Positions 56,619-64,000 of a DNA stretch of 64,000 nucleotides are shown here, piece after piece (position 1 is the first letter of the stretch; each line of letters begins with the position of its first letter). Position numbers and translations under genes: made by a program. The notes below the pieces were generated by a model, which saw nothing but the letters and a program-made list of their open reading frames with translations, did no database searches and was not told the DNA's origin. The stretch comes from JANSXG01 sp024743075 (GTDB lineage: Bacteria > Planctomycetota > Phycisphaerae > Phycisphaerales > UBA1924): positions 930,001-994,000 of the forward strand of contig CP159477.1 in assembly GCA_042140185.1 (NCBI GenBank), read 5' to 3'.

Positions 56619-58262
56619 ATGGCCGCCCAAAAAGCCCGCGTCACCGCCACCGCATCCGCCGCCGCCCTGATGACGGCCTTCGCCGGCTCCGGCGTGCTCG
56701 CCGATTCCGCCCCGCGCCCGTCGTATCCGGAGGGCGAGGCCGTCCCGAGATCGATGACGCCGGCCGAGCAGCGCTTCGTCGAGCAGAACCCGATCGTCGC
56801 GCCCGAGCGGGGCGCGACCGCGCCGCCGCCCGGCTCTGACTTCCGAGCGACCGCCGAGTACGAGCCGGTCCACGGCATCTGCCTCGCTTGGGAAGGGCCG
56901 TCTTCATGGACGAACATCCTCCGCCAGATGGCAGTGCAGATCACGACCGCCGGCGACGCGCACGTGTACATCGCGGTCGACAACGCGTCGGAAGCGAACT
57001 CCGTCAGTTCATCGCTCAGCAGCGCCGGAGCCGACATGTCGAAGGTCCGGACCATGATCCGCAGCACAGACACGATCTGGATCCGCGACTACGGCCCTCG
57101 CTACATGTACATCGGTGATGTTCGCGCCGTCGTAGACCACACCTACAATCGGCCACGCCCGAACGACAACGCTTACAACGCGTGGTTCGCGCAGCAGCTC
57201 GACCACGGCTACTACGAGCTCCCGCTTGTCCACGGCGGCGGTAACTATCATTTGAATTCTCAGTTCCGCGGGTTCGCGACCGAACTCATTGAAGACGAGA
57301 ACCCGGCACTGACCGAGGCAGAAATCGTCGACATCTGGCAGGACTATCAGGGAATCGATACGCAGATCACCGACGCTTACCCGTCGTTCGTCGATTCCAC
57401 GCAGCACATCGACATGTGGCTGCAGGTCACCGGTCCTCAGGCCGCGGTCATCAGCGATTGGCCGTTCAACAGCGGCTCCACGCAGGACCAAGTCGCCGAC
57501 GGACTCGCTCAGCAACTCACGACCGAGGGCTGGACGATCACCCGTGTGCCCGCTCGCAGCGTCGGGGGCACGCACTACACCTACACCAACGTTGTGATGT
57601 GCAACGACATCGTCCTCGTCCCGACGTACACCAACAGCAGCGTCGTCCAACACAATCAGGAAGCGCTGGACGCCTGGGCCGCGGCCATGCCAGATAAAAC
57701 GATCGTCCCGCTCAACTGTCAGGGCATCGTGACAGCGTCCGGCGTGATGCACTGCATCACCATGCACATCCCCGAGCACCTCGGCGGTGACAACCCGACC
57801 GCGTACCTCGAAACGCTCCGGGGCGGCGAAACCCTCGACCCCGGCGATACCGTCGCCGTCCGCTGGATGACCGATACCCCGACACCGCAGCCGCTCACGA
57901 TCTCCGTCGACCTGTCAACCGACGCCGGGCAGACCTTTGATATCCCGGTCGCCTCCGGTGAGGCCGATGACGGCGTCTTCTTCTGGACCGTCCCCGACAT
58001 CGGGACGACCCAGGGTCGCATCCGAGTGACCGCTGTCAACGGCAACTTCCTCTCGGGATCGGATCAGAGCGTCTCCGACATCACCATCACCGGCACGCCG
58101 GCGTGCACCGGCGATGTCACGGGTGACGGCGCGGTGAATCTCGAGGACTTGAACCTCGTGCTCGGCAACTTCGGCGAGCAGACCGATGCCGGGGACGTCA
58201 CCGGCGACGGCTTCGTTGACCTGGCGGACCTGAACGCGGTGCTTTCGAACTTCGGCTGCTGA
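56619..58262 (+). CDS. Secreted agmatine/peptidyl-arginine deiminase family protein with EF-hand (dockerin-like) C-terminus
   Basis: 547-residue exported enzyme. A signal peptide (ending near VLADS, about residue 30) is followed by a PAD_porph/AguA-type domain. Catalytic elements visible are RDYGP (156-160), GGGNYH (206-211), HIDMW (263-267) and C379 in SGVMHCIT, the likely nucleophile Cys. Residues about 400-495 form an Ig-like/FN3-like strand region (GGETLDPGDTVAVRWM). The last 50 residues are two EF-hand repeats, GDVTGDGAVNLEDLNLVLGN and GDVTGDGFVDLADLNAVLSN, ending in Phe-Gly-Cys. Likely reaction: hydrolysis of guanidino groups on agmatine or arginine side chains outside the cell. Confidence 0.86.
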   Translation: MAAQKARVTATASAAALMTAFAGSGVLADSAPRPSYPEGEAVPRSMTPAEQRFVEQNPIVAPERGATAPPPGSDFRATAEYEPVHGICLAWEGPSSWTNILRQMAVQITTAGDAHVYIAVDNASEANSVSSSLSSAGADMSKVRTMIRSTDTIWIRDYGPRYMYIGDVRAVVDHTYNRPRPNDNAYNAWFAQQLDHGYYELPLVHGGGNYHLNSQFRGFATELIEDENPALTEAEIVDIWQDYQGIDTQITDAYPSFVDSTQHIDMWLQVTGPQAAVISDWPFNSGSTQDQVADGLAQQLTTEGWTITRVPARSVGGTHYTYTNVVMCNDIVLVPTYTNSSVVQHNQEALDAWAAAMPDKTIVPLNCQGIVTASGVMHCITMHIPEHLGGDNPTAYLETLRGGETLDPGDTVAVRWMTDTPTPQPLTISVDLSTDAGQTFDIPVASGEADDGVFFWTVPDIGTTQGRIRVTAVNGNFLSGSDQSVSDITITGTPACTGDVTGDGAVNLEDLNLVLGNFGEQTDAGDVTGDGFVDLADLNAVLSNFGC

Positions 58263-58723
58263 TCAAGCCGGGTCACCGATTTCGGGCGGAGCGCGCACCG
58301 AGCGTCAGGTTCATCGCGAGCATCATCGTAAGTTGGTCCGAATAGCCCCGATTGCCTCGCAAACTCGCGCGGGTCAGTCGGGGTTGTTGTGTTATCGGAA
58401 CCGGACGGATCCAGAAAACCAGAAGAACTGTGTGCAGATTTTCCTTGCAACCTCGGATTGTGGGCGGATAATGACGATACGAGTCCTCCCGATCCGCCGT
58501 AATGGCAGGGAGTGCTCGTTGGAAGAAAGAGAAGAGAGAGATCGAACTTTGTGTACCTGTACCGCCAAAAACGGTGATTTGACCAGCATGAACGTGCGGG
58601 ACTGACGTCCTGTGCGTTTATTTTTTCGTTCCCCGGCCGTAATCGGATGGGTCCCAGTGCTCTCGGGATTGCAGACGACCGGTTTGGGATGCTCTTGAGT
58701 GTGATTCGAAAGGAGTGAGAGCT
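58263..58723 (+). other. Intergenic region between the two secreted-protein genes
   Basis: About 460 bases with lower GC and no credible gene. It contains the promoter-like boxes at 58445-58472 and several purine-rich stretches near 58510-58545. No terminator with a good T-run was seen after the deiminase stop, and no riboswitch was recognised. Confidence 0.5.
58445..58472 (+). promoter_or_regulatory. Putative promoter for the modular secreted protein
   Basis: TTGCAA (58445-58450), a 16-base spacer and GATAAT (58467-58472) resemble -35 and -10 boxes. A transcript starting near 58480 would have a 5' leader of about 240 bases. Confidence 0.45.
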
Positions 58724-61561
58724 GTGACTATGAAGTGTTCTTGTAAGGCGTTGGTGGCCCTCGCGGGCGGGATCGCGATGATCTCGTCGGCGGCCGTCGC
58801 CAGCCCCTCGACTTCGAACGAGGCCCCCGCGGTCTCGACTGGCGTCAGCAAGGCGTCGTCGACCAAGGTTGTGAACCAGACCAGCAACAGCGCCTCGGCG
58901 AAGTTCGCGGTCGGTGCCAACCGTGGTGTGAACGACACCTGCGAAAGCGCTGGCAGCGTTGACTGTGGCGGTTCGGCTGAAGCCGACCTCACCACGGCCG
59001 CGCCCGGCATCGATTCGCCGTTCTCGTGCGCGATCGGTACCGGTCAGACCAACACCCTGTGGTACTCGTTCACCGTGACGGCCGGCAACAACGCAGCGAC
59101 CGTCCAGACCTGCAACTCGACCGGTGGTTCCGACTCGACCCTGAACATCTTCTCGGGTTCGTGCGGTTCGCTCGTTGAGATCGGCTGCAACGATGACGGC
59201 GGCTGCGGCGCTGGCTTCCTCAGCTCCGCCACCGCGACCGGCCTCGTTGAAGGCGAGACCTACTACGTTCAGGTCGGCGCGTGGGATGCCGCTTCCGTCG
59301 GCACCTACACCCTCGAGGTGGACTGCTTCTTCCAGGAAGTCGGCGACGACACCTGCGAGAACGCTGAAACCATCGAGTGTGGCGGTTCGGTCGAAGCCGA
59401 CCTGACCACCGCGTCCCCGGGCATCGATTCGCCGTTCTCATGCGCGATCGGTACCGGTCAGACCAACACCCTGTGGTACTCGTTCATCGCCACCGACAAC
59501 GCCGCCACGATCCAGACCTGCAACTCGAACCTCGGCACCGACTCCACGGTCAACGTGTTCTCGGGTGCCTGCGGTTCTCTGGTCGAAATCGGCTGCAGCG
59601 ATGACGCCTGCGGTTCGTCCGGCTTCAACAGCACGACGACCGTCTCCGGCCTCACCGTTGGCGACACTTACTACATCCAGATCGGTGCATGGTCCGCCGC
59701 GACCGTCGACACCTACACGCTCGAAGTCGACTGCTTCTTCATCGAGCCGTGTGACACCTGCGTTGACGGCAGCACCCCCGAGGGCGAGCCCATCCTCGTC
59801 GACGGCGACGATGACATCACCAACGGTGGCTGCAACAGCGACCCGGATGTCTTCGGTTCCGTCAGCATCGGCGAGACCATCTGCGGCACCGCCAGCCTGT
59901 ACACCAACAGCGCCGGCACCGCCGTCCGCGACACCGACTGGTACCAGTTCACGATCACCGAGACCACCGCGGTCGAGTGGGTCGTGATCTCCGAACTGCC
60001 CGTCCAGGCGCTCCTCGTGAACGCCGGCGACTGCTCGGCTCCGGCCGTCATCGGTGAAGGCAACGGCGTTTCCGCCGGTGGCTGCCAGCCGATCGTCGTG
60101 TCCGCCGACCTCGCCCCCGGCACCTACGTCGCGTTCGCGGCGTTCCCCGCCGGCTCGGGTCAGCCCAACGGCACCTCGCTGCTCTACAACGCCACGCTCC
60201 AGCAGGGTGGTCTCACCCCCGGTGCGTGCTGTGACTTCGACGGCAACTGCTTCGAAACCATCGAAGCGGAGTGCGACGGCTTCTTCACCCCCGAAGCGGT
60301 CTGCGCTGATGTCGAGTGCATCACCGTCGATTGCCCGGACGGCGCCCTCATCGAGGGTGGCGGCTTCGGCGAAGAGCTGTTCGACGGCTACAACGATGAG
60401 CTGAACTCCGGCTGCAACGCGACCGCCGGTATCGCCATCATCGACTTCCCCGTCTGCGGCGACGTGTGGTGCGGTACCTCCGGTACTCACCTCAACTCCG
60501 CCGGCGGCCAGGTCCGCGACACCGACTGGTACCAGTTCGACGTCTTCGAGACGACCGAAATCAACTGGCGCGTGACCGGTACGTTCGACGTCCTGTCGTT
60601 CATCCTCGAAGCCGGCGCCCCCGGCGATGAGTGCACCCTCGGTTCGCTCCAGCAGGCCGCTACCGGCCCCGCTGGCACGCCCGTGGACAACATCGCCACG
60701 CTCGGCCCGGGTACCTACTTCCTCTTCGTGTCGACTCAGGTCTTCACCGGCGTCCCGGCCAACGCGCCCTACGTCGCTGAATTGATCTGCATCGAGCCCG
60801 AGGTCGAGGCCTGCTGCTTCGGCGACGGTTCCTGCGAAGACCTCCTCGGTCCCGACTGTGCCGCCGCTGGCGGTATCCCGCAGGGTGCCGGCGTCCTCTG
60901 CGCCGACAGCCCCTGCTGCGTCGTCTGCGACGGCAGCGAGAACGCTGAAGGCGAGCAGATCTGCGAAGACGAGTACGTCGACCTGTTCAACTCCGGTTGC
61001 AACGCTGGCGATGGCTCCTTCCCGACCAGCACGCTCACCATCAACGAAGCGACCTGCGGTACCACCGGTACCTTCACCGTCGGTGGTGTGGGCAACCGTG
61101 ACACCGACTGGTACTCCGTTGCTCACCCGGGCGGCCCGATCAGCATGACCGTCTCGGCTGCTGGCTACGACGCCCTCTTCGGTATCCTCAACGTGCTGCC
61201 CGACGGCTCGAACTGTGGCACCGCCGCGTTCCTGCCCGACTTCGTCGGCTTCACCGAGGGCTGCGGCGCGGTTACCCTGAGCGGTGACCTCCCCGCTGGT
61301 ACCTACATCTGCTTCGTCTCCACGGCCGACTTCACCGGCGTTCCCTGCGGCTTCGAGTACAACGTGCTCGTCGAAGCTGGCGATGCCTGTGACCCGACCT
61401 GCGGCGACGTGACCGGTGACGGCAACGTCGACCTCGCTGACCTGAACCTGGTGCTTGGCAACTTCGGTTCCACCACCGACATCGGCGATGCGAACTGCGA
61501 CGGCGTCGTTGACCTCGCTGACCTCAACCTCGTCCTCGGCCAGTTCGGCGGTTCCTGCTAA
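58724..61561 (+). CDS. Large modular Cys-rich secreted protein with EF-hand (dockerin-like) C-terminus
   Basis: 945-residue exported protein. A signal peptide (KALVALAGGIAMISSAAVA) is followed by two near-identical domains of 138 residues each (58934-59347 and 59348-59761), then three looser copies with a RDTDWYQF / RDTDWYSV core. These look like pre-peptidase C-terminal (PPC)-type beta-sandwiches, with paired cysteines throughout. The end carries two EF-hand repeats (GDVTGDGNVDLADLNLVLGN and GDANCDGVVDLADLNLVLGQ) and finishes Gly-Gly-Ser-Cys. It probably acts in surface structure or adhesion; no catalytic motif was seen. GTG 58724 sits eight bases after AGGAG; ATG 58730 is an alternative. 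Confidence 0.88.
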   Translation: MTMKCSCKALVALAGGIAMISSAAVASPSTSNEAPAVSTGVSKASSTKVVNQTSNSASAKFAVGANRGVNDTCESAGSVDCGGSAEADLTTAAPGIDSPFSCAIGTGQTNTLWYSFTVTAGNNAATVQTCNSTGGSDSTLNIFSGSCGSLVEIGCNDDGGCGAGFLSSATATGLVEGETYYVQVGAWDAASVGTYTLEVDCFFQEVGDDTCENAETIECGGSVEADLTTASPGIDSPFSCAIGTGQTNTLWYSFIATDNAATIQTCNSNLGTDSTVNVFSGACGSLVEIGCSDDACGSSGFNSTTTVSGLTVGDTYYIQIGAWSAATVDTYTLEVDCFFIEPCDTCVDGSTPEGEPILVDGDDDITNGGCNSDPDVFGSVSIGETICGTASLYTNSAGTAVRDTDWYQFTITETTAVEWVVISELPVQALLVNAGDCSAPAVIGEGNGVSAGGCQPIVVSADLAPGTYVAFAAFPAGSGQPNGTSLLYNATLQQGGLTPGACCDFDGNCFETIEAECDGFFTPEAVCADVECITVDCPDGALIEGGGFGEELFDGYNDELNSGCNATAGIAIIDFPVCGDVWCGTSGTHLNSAGGQVRDTDWYQFDVFETTEINWRVTGTFDVLSFILEAGAPGDECTLGSLQQAATGPAGTPVDNIATLGPGTYFLFVSTQVFTGVPANAPYVAELICIEPEVEACCFGDGSCEDLLGPDCAAAGGIPQGAGVLCADSPCCVVCDGSENAEGEQICEDEYVDLFNSGCNAGDGSFPTSTLTINEATCGTTGTFTVGGVGNRDTDWYSVAHPGGPISMTVSAAGYDALFGILNVLPDGSNCGTAAFLPDFVGFTEGCGAVTLSGDLPAGTYICFVSTADFTGVPCGFEYNVLVEAGDACDPTCGDVTGDGNVDLADLNLVLGNFGSTTDIGDANCDGVVDLADLNLVLGQFGGSC
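58934..59761 (+). repeat. Tandem 414-base duplication inside the modular secreted-protein gene
   Basis: Two in-frame modules of exactly 414 bases (58934-59347 and 59348-59761). The 65-base segments 59008-59072 and 59422-59486 differ at only one base, so duplication or gene conversion is recent. Confidence 0.85.
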
Positions 61562-61622
61562 AAGCAGACCAACGACTGACCGGAGATTCCGGTTGACTCG
61601 AAACTGACCCTCCGGGGTCAAC

Positions 61623-61656
61623 CCACCGAGGAGCGAAAGCTCCTCGGTGGTTTTTT
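61623..61656 (+). terminator. Rho-independent terminator after the modular secreted-protein gene
   Basis: Perfect twelve-base stem CCACCGAGGAGC / GCTCCTCGGTGG capped by a GAAA tetraloop and followed directly by TTTTTT. Confidence 0.95.
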
Positions 61657-61682
61657 GCTCCGAGCCCGTTGGCCGCGGTCGC

Positions 61683-61710
61683 TTGCGACTCGCGCGGCGA
61701 TCGCTACAAT
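61683..61710 (+). promoter_or_regulatory. Putative promoter for rpsP-trmD-rplS
   Basis: TTGCGA (61683-61688), a 16-base spacer and TACAAT (61705-61710, five of six) lie just after a strong terminator and about 135 bases before rpsP. The 284-base gap from 61562 to 61845 otherwise holds nothing else recognisable. Confidence 0.55.
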
Positions 61711-61845
61711 GCTCGGCCCCGCCTCCCGGCGGATCCGCAGGCGTGTGTGCGCCCTGCTGCACGGCGATCCGTGCACGCTTTCACCACAGCCGGGCAATCC
61801 ACCCGGCTCCACACCCCGTCCCGTCGGGGAAACGGAGTTCAGATC

Positions 61846-62276
61846 ATGGTTCGTATTCGCCTCAAGCGCATGGGCCGTCGCAACCGTCCGTTCTACCGCA
61901 TCAACGCCGTCGAGAAGCGCACCCAGCGCGACGGCAAGATCCTCGAGAACCTCGGCTGGTACGACCCGATGGCGACCGACCCGGCCAAGCAACTCGCCGT
62001 CAAGGGTGAGCGCGTCAAGCATTGGCTGTCGCTCGGCGCCAGGCCACCGACACCGTCAACGACATCCTCGCCCGCGAGGGCGTGATCGACGCGGAAGCCT
62101 GGAAGGCCGAGCGCGAGTCGCGGACCCAGAAGAACCGCGCCGCCGCGATCAAGCTCGCCGAGGAGAAGGCCGCCGCCGACAAGGCCGCCGCCGAGGCCGA
62201 GGCCGCCGCGAAGAAGGCCGAAGCCGAAGCCGCCGCTGCCGAGCCGGCCGCCGAGGAAACCCCGGCCGAAGGCTGA
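61846..62276 (+). CDS. rpsP: 30S ribosomal protein S16, broken by a single-base deletion
   Basis: Small-subunit protein. MVRIRLKRMGRRNRPFYRIN, then KILENLGWYDPMATDPAK and RVKHWLSLGA are the normal S16 core. The frame then breaks near 62040, and QATDTVNDILAREGVI continues one frame away; adding one C (GCGCC to GCGCCC) gives 143 residues. The tail after the core is Ala/Lys/Glu-rich (EEKAAADKAAAEAEAAAKKA), an extension seen in some bacterial S16. First gene of rpsP-trmD-rplS; rimM, normally between rpsP and trmD, is missing (66 bases only). Confidence 0.92.
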
Positions 62277-62342
62277 GGCCATCCCTGATGTGATCGTCCC
62301 GGACGCGAGCCGGAACGGACTCTGCGATGGAGGAGGGTGATC

Positions 62343-63104
62343 GTGCGTATCGACGTGCTCACGCTCTTCCCGCAGATGTTCGAGCCGGTGCTCAGCGCGA
62401 GCATTCCCGGTCGCGCCCGGGCCGCCGGGTTGGTCGACTGGTTTGTCCACGACATCCGAGATCACGCCGACAACAAGCACAACAAGGTCGACGATCGCCC
62501 ATTCGGAGGCGGGCCTGGCATGGTCATGATGTGCCAGCCGCTCTGGGATGCCGTCGCCAATGCCGAGTCTCAGGCCCCGCAGGTCGGGCCCACGACCCGG
62601 ATTCTCCTCACGCCCCAAGGGCGTCCACTGACGCAGACACTGGTCGAAGATCTCGCGTCCCGACCCCGCCTGCTGATGATCGCCGGTCACTACGAGGGCG
62701 TCGACGAGCGGGTGATCGACGCGCTGGACCCGCTGGAGATCAGCATCGGCGACTATGTGCTTTCTGGCGGCGAACTGCCGGCCATGGTCCTCATCGACGC
62801 GATCGTCCGCCTCCTCCCCGGGGCACTCGGCCATCTGGACTCGGCCGCACAGGACAGCTTTTCCCACCAGCACGGGGAACATGGCCGTTTGCTCGACTGC
62901 CCGCACTACACCCGTCCCCGCGAGTGGCAGGGGAGGGAGGTCCCGGAGATCCTCCTCAGCGGCGACCACGCCAGGGTGGATCGATGGCGTCTGGAACGCA
63001 TGATCGAGCGGACGCGCGAACGCCGTCCCGACTTGTTGGAGGCAGATCCGGCAGATTCTCCTGCCAATCCCGCCTCCCGGCCCGTGCAGCCGGATGAGGA
63101 TTGA
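62343..63104 (+). CDS. trmD: tRNA (guanine-37-N1) methyltransferase
   Basis: SPOUT methyltransferase that methylates G37 next to the anticodon and prevents frameshifting. 253 residues. MRIDVLTLFPQMFEP starts the protein; DDRPFGGGPGMVMMCQPL, LLMIAGHYEGVDERVID (the trefoil-knot SAM site), SIGDYVLSGGELPAMVLID and CPHYTRPREWQGREVPEILL are all diagnostic. GTG 62343 is chosen because AGGAGG lies six bases upstream; GTG 62337 is too close. Followed by rplS 62 bases later. Confidence 0.96.
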   Translation: MRIDVLTLFPQMFEPVLSASIPGRARAAGLVDWFVHDIRDHADNKHNKVDDRPFGGGPGMVMMCQPLWDAVANAESQAPQVGPTTRILLTPQGRPLTQTLVEDLASRPRLLMIAGHYEGVDERVIDALDPLEISIGDYVLSGGELPAMVLIDAIVRLLPGALGHLDSAAQDSFSHQHGEHGRLLDCPHYTRPREWQGREVPEILLSGDHARVDRWRLERMIERTRERRPDLLEADPADSPANPASRPVQPDED

Positions 63105-63166
63105 GGTACACTCTTCGACCCGACTCGGCGGCCGGTTGCCGCCGCTTTGCGCAAACGGAAGATCCC

Positions 63167-63556
63167 ATGGATACGCAGAAACTCATCGAAAGCCTCACGG
63201 CCGAGCAGCTCAAGACCGACATGCCCCGTTTCGACATCGGTGACACGATCAACGTGCACTACCGAATCGTCGAAGGCGACAAGGAGCGCATTCAGGTGTT
63301 CCAGGGTGTCCTGATCGCCCGCCGCGGCAGCGGCATCCGGGAGTCGATCACCGTCCGTCGCATCGTCGCGGACCAGGGCGTCGAGCGCGTGTTCCCGCTC
63401 CATTCCCCGAAGGTCGCCAAGTACGAAGTCGTCCGTCGCGCCGACGCCCGTCGCGCCAAGCTCTACTTCCTCCGCGACCGCATCGGCAAGAAGCGTCGCC
63501 TGCGTGACCGTCGTCGCGGCATGAAGCACGTCGAAGGCATGTCGACCGTCCACTGA
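63167..63556 (+). CDS. rplS: 50S ribosomal protein L19
   Basis: Large-subunit protein at the 30S-50S interface, 129 residues. FDIGDTINVHYRIVEGDKER, then VFQGVLIARRGSGIRESITV, VERVFPLHSPKVAKYEVVRR and RRAKLYFLRDRIGKKRRLRD are standard. ATG 63167 follows GGAAG. Last gene of rpsP-trmD-rplS, closed by a terminator at 63583. Confidence 0.97.
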   Translation: MDTQKLIESLTAEQLKTDMPRFDIGDTINVHYRIVEGDKERIQVFQGVLIARRGSGIRESITVRRIVADQGVERVFPLHSPKVAKYEVVRRADARRAKLYFLRDRIGKKRRLRDRRRGMKHVEGMSTVH

Positions 63557-63582
63557 CCGGACCAATCGCAAGCCGATTCTGC

Positions 63583-63609
63583 AAGCCCGGCCGGACGCCG
63601 GGCTTTTTG
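63583..63609 (+). terminator. Rho-independent terminator after rplS
   Basis: Stem AAGCCCGG / CCGGGCTT with a seven-base loop and TTT tail, 26 bases past the rplS stop. Confidence 0.85.
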
Positions 63610-63646
63610 CTGCGCCGCAATCCAGACAGCCGCGTACAGTCTTCGC

Positions 63647-64000
63647 ATGCGACTGCTTCCCACAAGCGTGCTGATGCTGTCGATCGCAGGGGCCGGGACC
63701 GGCCAGCCGCAGTCGGAAGCTCCCAGCGAGCCTGCCGAGGCATCGACGCCCCCAACGACGCGAACGCTCTTCCCTCACCTGCGCATCAACACGCGGGAAA
63801 GGTGGCTCGAAATCGACGGCATCGTGCCGATCACGGTGGACGACCCGGACGCACCGACCGTGTATCTCGAGCAGGTCGTGTGCGGTCGTGAATCGCCGGA
63901 GATCGCAGCCGGCAAGGAACACGAGTCGCTCGTCGCAACGAACGCCAAGGGCTCGCACATCCACGCCGGCCTTCTTCTGCTCGGTCTGGAGCCCGGTCGG
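63647..64000 (+). CDS. YdjY-domain secreted protein, 3' end cut by window edge
   Basis: First 118 residues of an exported protein, open to the window end. ATG 63647 begins a short hydrophobic signal (RLLPTSVLMLSIAGAG), then a Thr/Pro/Glu linker. The YdjY-type domain follows: HLRINTRERWLEIDGIVPI, VYLEQVVCGRESPEI, the acidic/His pair KEHESLVATNAKGSHIHAG and LLLLGLEPG at the edge. YdjY proteins are common in planctomycetes and are predicted to be exported; their function is unknown. No promoter was identified beyond the region after the rplS terminator. Confidence 0.85.
   Translation, partial: MRLLPTSVLMLSIAGAGTGQPQSEAPSEPAEASTPPTTRTLFPHLRINTRERWLEIDGIVPITVDDPDAPTVYLEQVVCGRESPEIAAGKEHESLVATNAKGSHIHAGLLLLGLEPGR

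Noticed and set aside
58333..58605. 90-residue open frame upstream of the modular secreted protein
   Set aside because: Overlaps promoter-like boxes, lies in lower-GC intergenic DNA, has no ribosome site and an unlikely composition.
59008..59486. CRISPR-like repeats
   Set aside because: The two 65-base similar segments are in-frame parts of a duplicated protein domain with a 414-base period, not short direct repeats with unique spacers.
59438..61762. 774-residue antisense open frame across the modular secreted-protein gene
   Set aside because: Mirror of a repetitive high-GC coding region; it crosses the strong terminator at 61623-61656 and has no recognisable domain or ribosome site.

Overview
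This 64 kb window is high-GC bacterial chromosome. It looks like a planctomycete of the Phycisphaerae type. The basis is protein family content: secreted proteins ending in two EF-hand/dockerin-like repeats and a terminal Cys, a YdjY-domain protein, a Bacillus-type succinate dehydrogenase, an hpnCDE squalene set, DUF1844, and an ECF sigma factor next to a membrane-anchored pseudopilin-like protein. I assign the phylum by family resemblance, not by a marker gene. The content is almost entirely core housekeeping. I see no tRNA, rRNA, phage, insertion sequence or CRISPR array.

Layout. 1-3462 (minus): SdhA (cut by the window edge), SdhC and a DUF1844 protein, with a hairpin-rich leader before sdhC. 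3641-8820: a PpiC-like lipoprotein, YraN, a histidine kinase, RsfS, a NYN/YacP protein and ribosomal S21. 9143-20524: a large membrane pyrophosphatase, a two-domain fasciclin protein, Tag glycosylase, a Ser/Thr dehydratase, a glycosyltransferase, a peroxiredoxin-like lipoprotein, histidine ammonia-lyase, a membrane protein and FolE2. 20668-27135: PBP2-RodA, RsmG and a DinG-like helicase. 27223-31208: a phosphohexomutase, an epimerase and a membrane-inserted P-loop ATPase. 31218-31330: a striking compound inverted repeat. 31339-36014: ThiG, a coenzyme-B12 acyl-CoA mutase, a DUF4375 protein and SerRS. 36058-39952: NadK, Dxs and a prenyl diphosphate synthase. 40077-45998: an ExbB/TolQ channel, EIIA, RsmB, a small unknown protein, a PpiD-like chaperone and S4. 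46297-53517: PurF, RlmN, IspH and hpnCDE. 53584-58262: L20, L35, a putative anti-sigma, an ECF sigma and a secreted deiminase. 58724-64000: a 945-aa modular secreted protein, the rpsP-trmD-rplS operon and a YdjY protein.

Two themes link the genes. Isoprenoid supply (Dxs, IspH, prenyl synthase) sits within about 17 kb of the squalene-forming HpnCDE enzymes. Cell-wall elongation (PBP2-RodA), ribosome components and rRNA modification (RsmG, RsmB, RlmN, TrmD, RsfS, S4, S16, S19-type operon, L20, L35, S21) make up much of the rest.

The most important caution is that at least six conserved genes (yraN, the pyrophosphatase, hutH, rodA, serS, rpsP), and probably rpsU, are each broken by one apparent single-base loss in a C/G-rich context. 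I read this as systematic sequence error, not decay, and annotate these genes across the break. The most interesting biological signals are the ATPase with membrane helices between Walker A and Walker B, the compound inverted repeat beside it, isobutyryl-CoA-mutase-like active-site residues in the B12 mutase, and the shared Cys-terminated EF-hand domain of two secreted proteins.
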